Notes: generated from the sequence alone by a model not told the origin. A stretch of 64,000 nt of DNA from Oscillospiraceae bacterium (GCA_902775565.1 CACYMP010000010.1:26993-90992); one strand, 5' to 3'; positions 25,605 through 34,791 are shown, counted from the first letter of the stretch. Numbers and translations are program-made.

Positions 25605-26863
25605 TTGTTGCCCAGTGTACGTCCGATGTCGTGTCTGTAATGCATATCCTGGAAGGAGATCTTTGCTACTCCTTCGTATGCGGAATCGATCGCCTCGTCA
25701 GGCGTTGCACCCTCGCCGTAAACGCAGAGAACGCGTCCGCCGCTTGTAACGAGCTTTCCGTCATCGGTAAGCTTTGTGCCGGCCTGGAAAACAATATGTC
25801 CGCACTCTTTTATGCCGGTGATCTCATATCCCTTCTTGTAGCTTAAAGGATATCCGCCGGAAGCCATAACGACTACACAGGAGCAGCAGTCTTTCCACTT
25901 GATATCGATCTTATCGAGATTGCCGTCGATGCACGCATCGATTATTTCCATGAAATCAGTCTCGAGTCTGGGAAGGATAGCCTGTGCCTCGGGATCGCCG
26001 AATCTGCAGTTATATTCAACTACCTTGGGTCCTTCAGGTGTGAGCATGAGTCCGAAATAGACTACGCCCTTGAAGGGCCTGCCCTCAGCGATAAGTGCCT
26101 TCATTGTGGGCTCTACGATCTCATCGTAGATCCTCTTGTTATCTGCATCAGTGAGGTCAGCACCGGGTGTAACGGCTCCCATTCCTCCGGTGTTCAGACC
26201 TTCGTCATGATCATTGGCTCTCTTATGGTCACGGGATGAGATCATGGGGATGCATGTCTTACCGTCAGCGAAAGCAAGAAGGGTCATCTCAGGACCGGTC
26301 ATGAACTCTTCGATAACTACGGTATTGCCCGCGCTGCCGAACTTGTGATCAGACATCATCTCGTGGACAGCGGTCTTAGCTTCATCTATGGTCTGTGCAA
26401 TGATTACGCCCTTTCCGAGCGCAAGACCGTCTGCCTTGATAACGATCGGAGCCTTCTGGGTATCAAGATATTCCAAAGCCTTTGCTTCATCATCGAAAAG
26501 CTCGTATTTTGCCGTCGGGATGTTGTACTTCTTCATGAGACCCTTGGAGAAAGCCTTGGAACCCTCAATGATAGCCGCATTCGCGTTAGGTCCGAAAGCA
26601 CGCAGCCCTGCCGCCTGCATCTTATCGACCATACCGAGTACGAGCGGATCGTCAGGTGCTACGAAAACAAGATCGAACTTCTCTTCTTTCGCGTATTCGA
26701 CCATGGCGTCGACATCGGTAGCGCCTATGTTCTTGCAGGTCGCTATCTCGGCGATTCCGCCGTTACCGGGAGCGCAGTAAAGCTCCGTAACCTTGGGACT
26801 CTTCTTAAGAGCAGTGCAGATTGCATGTTCTCTTCCGCCGCCGCCGACAACCAATACCTTCAT
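25601..26863 (-). CDS. purD: phosphoribosylamine--glycine ligase
   Basis: PurD joins glycine to phosphoribosylamine in purine synthesis. The protein starts with M-K-V-L-V-V-G-G-G-G-R-E-H-A, shows the ATP-grasp domain with family motifs (K-A-D-G-L-A-x-G-K-G-V, E-E-F-x-x-G-x-E), and has 420 residues, the normal length. An upstream in-frame start would add 14 residues, but GGAGGA fits the ATG at 26863. Other pur genes are not adjacent. It heads the purD, nadD-yqeK, rsfS operon. Confidence 0.95.
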   Translation of the reverse strand: MKVLVVGGGGREHAICTALKKSPKVTELYCAPGNGGIAEIATCKNIGATDVDAMVEYAKEEKFDLVFVAPDDPLVLGMVDKMQAAGLRAFGPNANAAIIEGSKAFSKGLMKKYNIPTAKYELFDDEAKALEYLDTQKAPIVIKADGLALGKGVIIAQTIDEAKTAVHEMMSDHKFGSAGNTVVIEEFMTGPEMTLLAFADGKTCIPMISSRDHKRANDHDEGLNTGGMGAVTPGADLTDADNKRIYDEIVEPTMKALIAEGRPFKGVVYFGLMLTPEGPKVVEYNCRFGDPEAQAILPRLETDFMEIIDACIDGNLDKIDIKWKDCCSCVVVMASGGYPLSYKKGYEITGIKECGHIVFQAGTKLTDDGKLVTSGGRVLCVYGEGATPDEAIDSAYEGVAKISFQDMHYRHDIGRTLGNK

Positions 26864-26901
26864 AACAGATCCTCCGATAAGATGGATTAATAACAAAATT
26901 C

Positions 26902-26932
26902 GCACGGAATCCCGTGCTATAAAATCATATCA
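26902..26932 (-). promoter_or_regulatory. purD promoter and 5'-end hairpin
   Basis: TGATATGAT (26932-26924) is an extended -10. The predicted transcript begins at about 26917, exactly at a perfect 6-bp hairpin GCACGG/CCGTGC (26902-26917) with a four-base loop. A hairpin at the extreme 5' end may protect the mRNA. Confidence 0.45.
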
Positions 26933-26956
26933 CAAATCAAAGAGATTATTCGGAAG

Positions 26957-27430
26957 TTAAAGCACGATTTCCATGCCGTATTTGAGAACGGAAAAGCCCA
27001 TTGCCTCATAGAAGGCCTTTGCACTGTCATTGCCCTCCCAGACGTTGAGCGTCATGTCGTAGCATCCGTTCTTTTTCGCAAATTCCTTTACGTGGCTGAA
27101 TATCTCGGTCCCTACATGTCTGCCTCTGGCCTTTTCGTCAACGCAGATATCGTCAAGATAAAGAGTTTTCACGGGCTGGAGCGAATGACCGTGCTTCTTT
27201 TCAAATACCGCGAAGCAGTATCCGAGCATGACTTCGGAGTTTACGTCCTCATAGCAGACAAATACGGGTGTCTCATCGCTCTCTATAATGGCTTTGATCT
27301 CTTCGTCCGTGTATTTTCTCAAGTCGTGCACGAAAAGATCAGGCCTTATGTCCGCGTGGACATTATTGACCTGATACAAGAGTCTTGCTATTTCGGGAAT
27401 ATCCTTTGAAACTGCCCTTCTTACAAACAT
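26957..27430 (-). CDS. GNAT family N-acetyltransferase
   Basis: The 157-residue protein has the GNAT fold pattern: an N-terminal R-R-A-V-x-x-D segment, the acetyl-CoA motif A region (D-D-I-C-V-D-E-K-A-R-G-R-H-V-G with R/Q-x-x-G-x-G/A) near residue 97, and the C-terminal N-x-x-A-x-x-F-Y-E-x-x-G-F motif near 133. The substrate is unknown. It starts three bases after the hom stop, without a Shine-Dalgarno, so it depends on coupling to hom. Confidence 0.88.
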   Translation of the reverse strand: MFVRRAVSKDIPEIARLLYQVNNVHADIRPDLFVHDLRKYTDEEIKAIIESDETPVFVCYEDVNSEVMLGYCFAVFEKKHGHSLQPVKTLYLDDICVDEKARGRHVGTEIFSHVKEFAKKNGCYDMTLNVWEGNDSAKAFYEAMGFSVLKYGMEIVL

Positions 27431-27433
27431 CGC

Positions 27434-28621
27434 TTATTTGAGGTAGTGCATCCACTTAGCACCGGGAATACCGGCAATTAAGCGGTCGATGTCCTTATGA
27501 GCGATGTCATTAACGATAACGGCGCCGTCAAGACGGACAGAATCATATTCGGAGAATGCGGTAACAGGGATCTCGGGCGCTCTTACCACGATCGATGCTT
27601 TTACATCGTCATATGCTTCGATAGCCTCGCCCTTATCCTCCCAGAGTCTGGAATCAGGCATCTTGTCTCCTGCAGCAGCTTCAAGGATGTCTCCGCAGAC
27701 AGCTGAAGCCGTGGGAACTGCACCTGCGCCCTGACCGTAGAAAAGCGACTCGCCCAAAGCGTTGCCCTCGACCATTATCGCGTTAAATACGCCTTCGACG
27801 GAAGCGATAAGGCTTGAACGTGAAACATATGTCGGAGCGACATATGCTACGGGCTTTGAGCCTTCCTTATTCTCGAAAAGCGCAATGAGCTTAAGTTCAC
27901 ATCCGATCTTCTTTGCAAACTCGATATCATCGGTCGTGATCTCCGTAATACCCTTTGCATCGATCGAAGAAGGAGCGACATATGTGCCGTCGAGAGCAAT
28001 CGTGGAAAGGATCGAAAGCTTTCTCTGTGCATCGATACCCTCAAGATCGGCAGCGGGATTAGCTTCCGCGTAGCCGTTCTGCTGAGCCTGTGATACAGCC
28101 TCTTCAAGGCTGATGCCGTTATCCTTCATCTGCGTGAGGATATAGTTCGTTGTTCCGTTAACGATACCTGCAATGCGGACTACCTTGTTAGCGGCAAGGC
28201 ATCTGTACAAAGGCCTGATTATAGGGATACCTCCGCCGACTGCAGCCTCAAAGAGATACTGGCATCCGTTTTCTTTCGCGATCTTGAGGAGCTCCACACC
28301 GTGTGTTGAGACAAGCTCCTTATTTGACGTAACTACAGTAATACCGGCGGAAAGCGCTCTTTTCGTGTATTCGTAAGCTACCCTTGCGCCGCCGATCGTC
28401 TCTACTGCGATCTTGATGTCCTTGTCACCGAATACTTCATCAGCATTATGTGTAACCCTGTCAGCAAAAGGGCTGTCAGGAAAATCCCTGAGATCAAGGA
28501 TATGCTTAACATAGATCTCTGTGCCGGTGCGCCTTGCGATCTCTTCCTTGTTCATTTCAAGAACCTTTGCGGTTCCCGCTCCGACTACACCAAATCCGAG
28601 GATAGCGATATCCGTTCTCAT
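27434..28621 (-). CDS. hom: homoserine dehydrogenase
   Basis: This enzyme reduces aspartate semialdehyde to homoserine, the branch point to threonine and methionine. The 395-residue protein shows the Rossmann start G-F-G-V-V-G-A-G, the catalytic-domain motifs (T-S-N-K-E-L-V, G-I-V-N-G-T-T-N-Y-I-L, N-P-A-A-D-L-E-G-I-D-A-Q-R-K) and no C-terminal ACT domain; regulation by threonine may lie instead in the adjacent ACT-domain protein. GGAGG precedes the ATG. The gap to the upstream ACT gene is 15 bases. Confidence 0.95.
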   Translation of the reverse strand: MRTDIAILGFGVVGAGTAKVLEMNKEEIARRTGTEIYVKHILDLRDFPDSPFADRVTHNADEVFGDKDIKIAVETIGGARVAYEYTKRALSAGITVVTSNKELVSTHGVELLKIAKENGCQYLFEAAVGGGIPIIRPLYRCLAANKVVRIAGIVNGTTNYILTQMKDNGISLEEAVSQAQQNGYAEANPAADLEGIDAQRKLSILSTIALDGTYVAPSSIDAKGITEITTDDIEFAKKIGCELKLIALFENKEGSKPVAYVAPTYVSRSSLIASVEGVFNAIMVEGNALGESLFYGQGAGAVPTASAVCGDILEAAAGDKMPDSRLWEDKGEAIEAYDDVKASIVVRAPEIPVTAFSEYDSVRLDGAVIVNDIAHKDIDRLIAGIPGAKWMHYLK

Positions 28622-28636
28622 ATATGTACCTCCAAA

Positions 28637-29083
28637 TTATTCCCTGCTTAATATCTCGCACTTTCTTACGCCTGCGAGTTTTGCTATATCCTTCAGGATG
28701 TCATCTACCGTTCCGAACATCGATACGGTCTCGATGGAGATTGAAATGTCCGCGAGTCCGTTGATCGGGATGTTCTGGTTTATCGTAAGAATATTAGCGT
28801 GCGAATCAGCAATTATGGTAATTATCGACGACAAGATGCCCTGGAAGTTCTCGACTGTAATAAGGAGCGTGACCTTTTTGCCTGAAGTCGCCTCATAGAA
28901 AGGCATTACGGAATCCTTATACTTATAATAGGCGCTGCGTGAAAGACCGGTCTTGCGGACAGCCTCGTTGACCGATACGGATTCGCCCGTATTGAGACGC
29001 TGCTTGACTTCCATAACCTTTATGAAAACCTCAGGGAGCACTCTCCTGTCAACCAGATAATATTCCGGGATGTCGTTGTCCAT
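28637..29083 (-). CDS. thrR: ACT-domain DNA-binding regulator (ThrR/PheB, UPF0735 type)
   Basis: The 148-residue protein has an N-terminal helix-turn-helix-like region (about 15-55, with V-N-E-A-V-R-K-T-G-L-S-R-S-A-Y-Y-K-Y-K) and a C-terminal ACT ligand-binding domain (about 70-148). UPF0735/PheB proteins are typically found beside hom; the Bacillus subtilis member ThrR represses threonine synthesis genes. Upstream in-frame codons would extend it across the operator, but AGAGG before the ATG at 29083 decides the start. It leads the thrR-hom-GNAT operon and probably regulates it. Confidence 0.85.
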   Translation of the reverse strand: MDNDIPEYYLVDRRVLPEVFIKVMEVKQRLNTGESVSVNEAVRKTGLSRSAYYKYKDSVMPFYEATSGKKVTLLITVENFQGILSSIITIIADSHANILTINQNIPINGLADISISIETVSMFGTVDDILKDIAKLAGVRKCEILSRE

Positions 29084-29107
29084 TTTTAACCTCTGTTTCT
29101 GCAGACA

Positions 29108-29124
29108 GTCCACCAATGGTGGAC
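29108..29124. promoter_or_regulatory. candidate ThrR operator
   Basis: GTCCACCA and TGGTGGAC form a perfect 8-bp inverted repeat around one base. It lies about 12 to 28 bases downstream of the predicted thrR transcription start, a position suited to autorepression. Confidence 0.65.
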
Positions 29125-29142
29125 ACTTGTACGTGCCCGACA

Positions 29143-29171
29143 ATATTAGCATGATATCCGCAGTATTTCAA
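29143..29171 (-). promoter_or_regulatory. thrR-hom promoter
   Basis: TTGAAA (29171-29166), a 17-base spacer and TAATAT (29148-29143) with an upstream TGC form a good sigma-A promoter with an extended -10. The -35 lies 11 bases after the stop of the upstream gene. Confidence 0.8.
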
Positions 29172-29181
29172 CAAAGAATTA

Positions 29182-29778
29182 TTATTTTTCTTTAGAAAGC
29201 TCTTCAACCATCTTTCTTAAGGCTCTTCCCCTGTGGCTGATAGAGTTCTTCTGCTCGGGAGGCATCTGGGCAGTGGTCATGCCGAATTCGGGAACATAAA
29301 AGATAGGATCATACCCGAAGCCGTTCTCACCCGCAGGCTTTTCGTGAAGGACTCCTTCACATTCGCCCCTTACGGTAAAGCTTGTTCCGTCAGGCCTTAC
29401 TACTGCGACCGCACAGACAAAGCGCGCAGTCCTCTTCTCTTCGGGTACTTCCTCGAGCATTGAGAAGATCTTTGCAAATTTCTCCGGATATGTGGAGTTC
29501 TCTCCGCAAAAACGAGCGGAATAAATGCCCGGAGCGCCGTCCAACGCATCAATGCAAAGCCCGGAGTCATCCGCCATGACATAATCATCAGGTTTTGCAA
29601 GAGCATGAACTGCCTTTGCCTTGATAAGAGCATTCTCTTCAAATGTCTTTCCGTCCTCGATTATATCGGCCTTTATCCCGGCTTCCTTCATGGAAACGGC
29701 CCTGTAGCCCGTTCCCTCAAGGATCTCGTCGATCTCTCTTACCTTATCTTCGTTGGATGTGGCAATAACTAACCTCAT
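29182..29778 (-). CDS. rdgB: XTP/dITP pyrophosphatase (RdgB/HAM1 family)
   Basis: This enzyme removes non-canonical purine nucleotides such as XTP and dITP from the pool. The 198-residue protein shows A-T-S-N-x-x-K at its start, the F-E-E-N-A-x-x-K-A motif, D-D-S-G-L, F-G-Y-D-P-I-F and the C-terminal S-H-R-G-R-A-L. A long upstream reading frame runs into the methyltransferase gene, but the ATG at 29778 with GGAGG and the family N terminus fix the start. It overlaps the upstream stop by ATGA. Confidence 0.95.
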   Translation of the reverse strand: MRLVIATSNEDKVREIDEILEGTGYRAVSMKEAGIKADIIEDGKTFEENALIKAKAVHALAKPDDYVMADDSGLCIDALDGAPGIYSARFCGENSTYPEKFAKIFSMLEEVPEEKRTARFVCAVAVVRPDGTSFTVRGECEGVLHEKPAGENGFGYDPIFYVPEFGMTTAQMPPEQKNSISHRGRALRKMVEELSKEK

Positions 29779-31220
29779 ATAAGCCTCCATGCTTTCGGAT
29801 ACATATTCTTTATCTGGGTTCCGCCGATCTTGCCGAATCCGAGCGGCGCGTCTTCCACTCCGACAACAACGGTTCCGCTGCCGGTAATGCCGTCTTCCGG
29901 CATGACCTGTATGGTCTCGCCCTTGAGATATCTTTCGAGCCTCGGATCGTCGAATCCCAGAGCAAGATAGCACCCGGGCTTAATGATATCACGCGTAAGC
30001 GCAAGAGCTATGCTGTTTGATGGCGCGAAAACGCTCTTTCCCGAATTCGTAAGTCTGCAGTCGCCGATATAAAGTCCCGTCTTGCAGACTTTGAGTCCTT
30101 TGAAAAGATTCTCGTCAAAATCGATAAGAAAGATGCCGCCCGCGTGATTTGTAAATGGTACGCGCGTTAAAGCTTCAATACCCTCATCCGTAAGGATCTC
30201 GGCAAGAAATTCCCTCGCTAAGTCAAAGCCTCTTCTTTCGGTCGCTTTCAAAGGCTTGCCCGAACGCACGAAAGACAAAGGCTGACGGCTATTGCCGGTC
30301 TTTTCGCCCTTGATAAGATGCGCGCAGAAATGCCCGTCACCTCTGTTAAGATGCGGCCAGATCCTCATCGTACCGTTGGGATTATGCGTAATGCCCTTTA
30401 TCTCCGGATGCGGAACTATCCTGTATGAAGGATGTTCTTTCATGAACGAGCTTATCATGAGCTCGTCTTCTTCCTCGCAGAAAGTGCATGTCGAATAGAC
30501 GATCTCTCCGCCCTCGCGAAGGCATTTATCGGCTGCCTCGAGTATTGTTTTCTGGACCGGAACTATGGAATCCGGACCATATTTTTCATAGCTCGCGCAG
30601 GCTGAACGGTCACGTCTGAACATGCCCTCGCCCGAACACGGAGCATCGATCAGGATCTTGTCAAAGAAGCCCGGAAGCCTTTTTGCTATGTTGTCCGGGT
30701 TCTCGTTGAGTATTACGGAATTGGTGATTCCCGATCTTTCAATATTACGCAGGAGCGCCTTGGATCTTTCGTAGTTGATCTCGTTTGCGACCAGCAGTCC
30801 CTCACCTTTGAGGTCTTCGCCTAGGCGGCAGGCCTTGCCTCCGGGTGCTGCGCACATATCGAGCACTATCTCTCCGGGCTTTGCCGAAAGCACCTGCGCC
30901 GGAAGCATTGCGGAAGGCTCCTGGGGATAGAAAACGCCCGCGTGATATAGCGGATTTCTTCCGGTCTTCCTTGTGTCATCAGTATCTTCGCTCAGATAAT
31001 AACCGCCGTCGCACCATTCAACGGGATCAAGAGCCGTAAACGAGGGATCTATGTGCTTAATAAGTTTCTCATGCTGCGCGGGAACAGTCTTCGTGCGCGA
31101 GAATCTTACCCCGTGGAGCGGGATCTTATCAAAGCTCTCATAAAAGCCCTCCGAAGGGACTTCGGGATGGCGCGCGAAAAAGGAATCCGTCTCGGCTATG
31201 AACTTTTCGGGCAGCTTCAT
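29775..31220 (-). CDS. RNA cytosine-C5 methyltransferase, NOL1/NOP2/Sun (RsmF-like)
   Basis: The 481-residue protein contains an N-terminal NOL1/NOP2/Sun domain with the S-adenosylmethionine motif D-M-C-A-A-P-G-G-K, D-A-P-C-S-G-E-G-M-F (first catalytic Cys) and S-T-C-T-F-C-E-E-E (second Cys), then a C-terminal PUA-like region as in RsmF/YebU. Such enzymes make 5-methylcytosine in 16S rRNA. The two catalytic cysteines are intact. It overlaps both its neighbours by ATGA, within an argS, pepF-like, methyltransferase, rdgB operon. Confidence 0.92.
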   Translation of the reverse strand: MKLPEKFIAETDSFFARHPEVPSEGFYESFDKIPLHGVRFSRTKTVPAQHEKLIKHIDPSFTALDPVEWCDGGYYLSEDTDDTRKTGRNPLYHAGVFYPQEPSAMLPAQVLSAKPGEIVLDMCAAPGGKACRLGEDLKGEGLLVANEINYERSKALLRNIERSGITNSVILNENPDNIAKRLPGFFDKILIDAPCSGEGMFRRDRSACASYEKYGPDSIVPVQKTILEAADKCLREGGEIVYSTCTFCEEEDELMISSFMKEHPSYRIVPHPEIKGITHNPNGTMRIWPHLNRGDGHFCAHLIKGEKTGNSRQPLSFVRSGKPLKATERRGFDLAREFLAEILTDEGIEALTRVPFTNHAGGIFLIDFDENLFKGLKVCKTGLYIGDCRLTNSGKSVFAPSNSIALALTRDIIKPGCYLALGFDDPRLERYLKGETIQVMPEDGITGSGTVVVGVEDAPLGFGKIGGTQIKNMYPKAWRLI

Positions 31221-32929
31221 AAGTTAAGGAACTCCGCGGTGCTGTAAGCCAAACGCTTGATAACGTCGGTGTTGAACGGCGATTCGAGATGTGCGCCCTT
31301 AAGGAGCGCCAAGAACGTATCGCTTCCGCCCATCGTGCAGAGATCGTTATACTTCGCAAGAGCCGACTTCATGTCAATTCTTGATTCGTCCCAGAGCTCG
31401 AGCGCGCAGATCTGCGAGAGGCAGTAATCGATGTAGTAGAACGGCGTCGTAAAGATGTGGTCCTTCTTCATCCAGGCTCCTCCCATCGCGTGGAACGGCG
31501 TCTGTGCCTCATCGTAGTTTATGTAAGGCTGATAGCGGGACTCAAGTTCTTTCCATACCGCATGACGCTCATCGGGCGTAAGCTCGGGCTTGTCATAGAC
31601 AACATGCTGGAACTCATCGACCATACAGCCGTAAGGCAGGAACAGCAGTCCGTCAGTCATGTGAAGCTCCGTATACTGCTCGGCCCTGTCGCCGTAGAAG
31701 ATGTTCATGTAAGGGTATGACATGTATTCCATTGCGGTCGAGTGGATCTCGCATGTCTCGAGCGTGGGTGAAAGGCACTCAACGAACGGTGAAGATTCCG
31801 CACCCTGAAGAGCCGCATATGCATGTCCGCCCTCGTGAATGACCGTGGCGACGTCGTCATAGGTGCCGTTGCCGTTCATGAAAACGAACGGGATGCAGTA
31901 ATCTTCCAGATACATGCAGTAGCCGCCCGTGGACTTGTTAGGACGCGAAAGGATATCCGTAAAGCCGTGGGACGAAAGAACATCAAAGAAACTCGGGCTC
32001 ATGCCGAACATCTTGCGGAAGAAATCGCCTGCCGCCCTCTCATATGAATCCTTGGATACTTTCGGAGTCGGGTTACCGCCCTTGAAAAGGCATGGCAGAT
32101 CGTAGAACATCAGCTCTCCGACGCCTAATCTCTCCCTTTGCAGATTTCTTATCTGTTTGGTCAGGGGGACAATATACTTGAGGATATTCTCCCTGAACGT
32201 CTCAACGTCTTTTCTGGTATAGTCGTAGCGCTCCATGCGCTTGTAGCCGAGCTCTGTGAAAGTGTTGTAGCCGAGCTTTTGAGCAGCCTGAGTCCTCACC
32301 TTGACGAGATCGTCAAAGATCCTGTCATAAGTCTCTCTTCTGCCCTGATAGTAGACATCGAGAGCCCTGTGCGCTTCCTTACGGACATTTCTGTCGGTGG
32401 ATTCGAGATAAGGAACGAGAAGGCTTAAGTTGAGTTTCTTTTTGCCGAATGCTATCTCAGCCTCCGACTGAAGCTGCGAATACTCGTTCTCGAGCGAAGC
32501 TTCCCTGGCAAGTTCGTCCAATACTTCCGAAGAAACGATCTCCTTCTGGTTCTTTGCCTTACGGAAGATCATGTCTCCGTATTTCTCCCTCAGAAGATCG
32601 GCAACCGGACAGTTCAAGAGTCCTGTCATGAAAGCCGAAGCAAGCTCTTCAACCCTTGCTCCCGCGTCTTCGAAAAACTCTATCTCATCGCGGTAGAACT
32701 CGTTTGATGTATCGATATCATGAAGGATCTGGCAGAGCGCATAGGATGTATCGAAAGCGCTTATCGCCATCTCGTACTCTCCTATCGCCTCATCGGCAGC
32801 CTCAACCGTCTTGGCGGTCATGAGCCTGAGCCTGACGCCCCTGACCAGCTCGGTAAACTTGTCGAGGTCCGGTCTTATGTATTTGACGTCCTTAAAATCG
32901 GGCACTCCGCCCATTACTTCATCAGACAT
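31217..32929 (-). CDS. M3 family oligoendopeptidase (PepF-like)
   Basis: This 570-residue cytoplasmic zinc peptidase carries the HExxH motif as V-I-H-E-G-G-H-A-Y-A at about 361-370, with the downstream glutamate in an E-x-x-S-x-x-M/E-T-x-E-I-H-S type stretch. Its length fits the M3B oligoendopeptidases that degrade short peptides. The ATG follows the argS stop by one base (TGATATG), so the genes are translationally coupled. There is no signal peptide. Confidence 0.92.
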   Translation of the reverse strand: MSDEVMGGVPDFKDVKYIRPDLDKFTELVRGVRLRLMTAKTVEAADEAIGEYEMAISAFDTSYALCQILHDIDTSNEFYRDEIEFFEDAGARVEELASAFMTGLLNCPVADLLREKYGDMIFRKAKNQKEIVSSEVLDELAREASLENEYSQLQSEAEIAFGKKKLNLSLLVPYLESTDRNVRKEAHRALDVYYQGRRETYDRIFDDLVKVRTQAAQKLGYNTFTELGYKRMERYDYTRKDVETFRENILKYIVPLTKQIRNLQRERLGVGELMFYDLPCLFKGGNPTPKVSKDSYERAAGDFFRKMFGMSPSFFDVLSSHGFTDILSRPNKSTGGYCMYLEDYCIPFVFMNGNGTYDDVATVIHEGGHAYAALQGAESSPFVECLSPTLETCEIHSTAMEYMSYPYMNIFYGDRAEQYTELHMTDGLLFLPYGCMVDEFQHVVYDKPELTPDERHAVWKELESRYQPYINYDEAQTPFHAMGGAWMKKDHIFTTPFYYIDYCLSQICALELWDESRIDMKSALAKYNDLCTMGGSDTFLALLKGAHLESPFNTDVIKRLAYSTAEFLNL

Positions 32930-32930
32930 A

Positions 32931-34667
32931 TCACATCTTCTCCACTACACCGATACCGAGGAGAGCCAGACCTGACTTGATAACGCTGCAGACCGCGTCA
33001 CAGAGGGCAAGCCTTGCCTTCTTGAGCTCGTCAGTCTCGGCATTCAGGATCCTCGAATTGTTGTAGAACCTGTTGAAATTACGCGCGATGAGCGCTATCT
33101 GACGTGAGATGATGAAAGGCTCATAGCTCTCGGCAGCTCTTTCGACAGCACCGGAGAAATCGGAAAGGCTCCTGATAACGGCATATTCCTCGTCACCTGT
33201 AAGGCAGGAAAGCTCTTCGCCCTCCGAAGGAGCAAGACCTTCTCCTGCTGCCTTTCTCAGGATGGAACGTGTTCTCGCATACGTGTAGATGAGGTAAGGC
33301 GCGGTATCGCCTTCAAAATCGAGCATGTCATCCCAGTCAAAGAGGATGTCCTTCTCGCGGCCTGCCTTGAGATATGTGTACTTGACCGCGCCGATACCGA
33401 CGATCTCCGAGATCTTGGCGATCTCTTCTTCCGTCATGTCTCCGCCTCTTTCCTGGGCATTCTTCCTGATGATCTCAGCAGTCTTCTCAACTGTCCTTTC
33501 AAGGAGCTCGTCAAGCTTTATGATGTTGCCTTCACGTGTAGAGAAAGCGCTTCCGTCCTTGAACTTTAACAGTCCGAATCCGACATGGATGCAGTTATCT
33601 GCCCAGTCAAACCCTGCCTTCTTCAGCACGCCGAAGACCTGTCTGAAGTGGAGCTGCTGCGGAAGTCCTACGACATAGATGTTCCTGTAGAAATCATACT
33701 CATCGTGTCTGTAGATCGCTGCGGCAAGGTCTCTTGAAGCATAGATCGTTGTTCCGTCGCTCTTGAGGATCATGCAAGGAGGCATTCCCTCTTCATCGAA
33801 CTTGACGACCTGGGCTCCTTCGCTCTCCTCTAAGAGTCCCTTGTCCCTGAGCAGATCTACGACTGCCGGGATCCTCGAAGAATAGAAGGACTCACCGTTG
33901 TAGTTGTCGAACTTCACTCCGAGCCTGCTGTATGTCTTCTCAAATACCTCAAGGCTCAAGTCCCTGAACATCTTCCAGAGGGCCACTTCCTCTTCATTGC
34001 CTTCCTCGAGCTTTCTGAAGTTGTCTCTTGCGGTATCTTCGAGAGTCTCATCGTTCTTGGCTTCCTGATGGAACTTTACATAGATCCTGGTAAGCTCTTC
34101 GATCGCGTCCTTCTCCATCGCCTTCTCATCGCCCCAGAGTCTCCAGGCAGTGATGAGCTTGCCGAACTGCGTGCCGTAATCGCCCAGGTGATTGAACCTG
34201 ATGACGTTATAGCCGAGCTTTGTGTAAATATTCGAGATTGAATCGCCTAAGATCGTCGTGAAAGCGTGTCCTACATGGAAAGGCTTTGCTATATTGGGCG
34301 AAGAGAATTCAACGATGACGTTCTTGCCCTCGCCGAGTTTTTCGGTGCCGAATGTGTCGCCTGCCCCGCGGATCTCGGTAATAAGCTCTTTAGCAAGCAC
34401 TTTGCGGTCGAGCTTGAAATTGAGATAAGGGCCGACTGCGGCTGCCTTGAGCTCTTCTTTTGCTCCATTTGTTATCGCCTCATTGGCTGCAAGCTCGGTC
34501 GCGATGAGCGGCGGGGCCTTATGCAGAGTCTTAGCGAGCGTAAAGCACGGGAACGCGAAATCTCCCATATCAAGCCTGGGCGGGATCTCGATAAGCTCGA
34601 AAACCTTGTCTTTCTCAAGTCCGGTAACAGCAGAGATATTGCCGGCGATCAGTTCCTTGTAGTCCAT
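32931..34667 (-). CDS. argS: arginyl-tRNA synthetase
   Basis: ArgS charges tRNA-Arg. The 578-residue class I enzyme has an N-terminal additional domain, the HIGH motif as H-V-G-H in N-I-A-K-P-F-H-V-G-H, a K-M-S-K-S counterpart region near F-S-T-R-E-G-N, as usual in ArgS where KMSKS is degenerate, and a C-terminal DALR anticodon-binding domain. The Shine-Dalgarno is weak. It leads the operon that includes the peptidase, RNA methyltransferase and rdgB. Confidence 0.96.
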   Translation of the reverse strand: MDYKELIAGNISAVTGLEKDKVFELIEIPPRLDMGDFAFPCFTLAKTLHKAPPLIATELAANEAITNGAKEELKAAAVGPYLNFKLDRKVLAKELITEIRGAGDTFGTEKLGEGKNVIVEFSSPNIAKPFHVGHAFTTILGDSISNIYTKLGYNVIRFNHLGDYGTQFGKLITAWRLWGDEKAMEKDAIEELTRIYVKFHQEAKNDETLEDTARDNFRKLEEGNEEEVALWKMFRDLSLEVFEKTYSRLGVKFDNYNGESFYSSRIPAVVDLLRDKGLLEESEGAQVVKFDEEGMPPCMILKSDGTTIYASRDLAAAIYRHDEYDFYRNIYVVGLPQQLHFRQVFGVLKKAGFDWADNCIHVGFGLLKFKDGSAFSTREGNIIKLDELLERTVEKTAEIIRKNAQERGGDMTEEEIAKISEIVGIGAVKYTYLKAGREKDILFDWDDMLDFEGDTAPYLIYTYARTRSILRKAAGEGLAPSEGEELSCLTGDEEYAVIRSLSDFSGAVERAAESYEPFIISRQIALIARNFNRFYNNSRILNAETDELKKARLALCDAVCSVIKSGLALLGIGVVEKM

Positions 34668-34708
34668 AAACCAACACCAATCCTAATATTATTTATTTAA
34701 TGGCAGTT

Positions 34709-34717
34709 ATCTTATCA
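34709..34717 (-). promoter_or_regulatory. extended -10 of argS
   Basis: TGATAAGAT on the minus strand is an extended -10 about 42 bases before the argS ATG. Its expected -35 region overlaps the spacer of the divergent mraY-type promoter, so the two promoters compete for the same DNA. Confidence 0.45.
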
Positions 34718-34721
34718 CATT

Positions 34722-34750
34722 TTGCCGTTTTCGACATTATGGAGTATACT
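34722..34750 (+). promoter_or_regulatory. promoter of the MraY-type gene
   Basis: TTGCCG (34722-34727), a 17-base spacer and TATACT (34745-34750). The spacer contains TTTTCGACAT, whose complement TGTCGAAAA matches the core of a Spo0A box. Confidence 0.6.
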
Positions 34751-34791
34751 TAACAAACTCAACAAACGAACACTTAAGGTCATTATTTCTG

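Noticed and set aside
29084..29181. thrR leader considered as a T-box or threonine riboswitch
   Set aside because: The leader is only about 55 bases and contains no T-box sequence or terminator; a DNA operator dyad explains it better.
29779..29973. Long N-terminal extension of RdgB
   Set aside because: The extra 65 residues are an out-of-frame reading of the methyltransferase end; the family start M-R-L-V-I-A-T-S-N with GGAGG lies at 29778.
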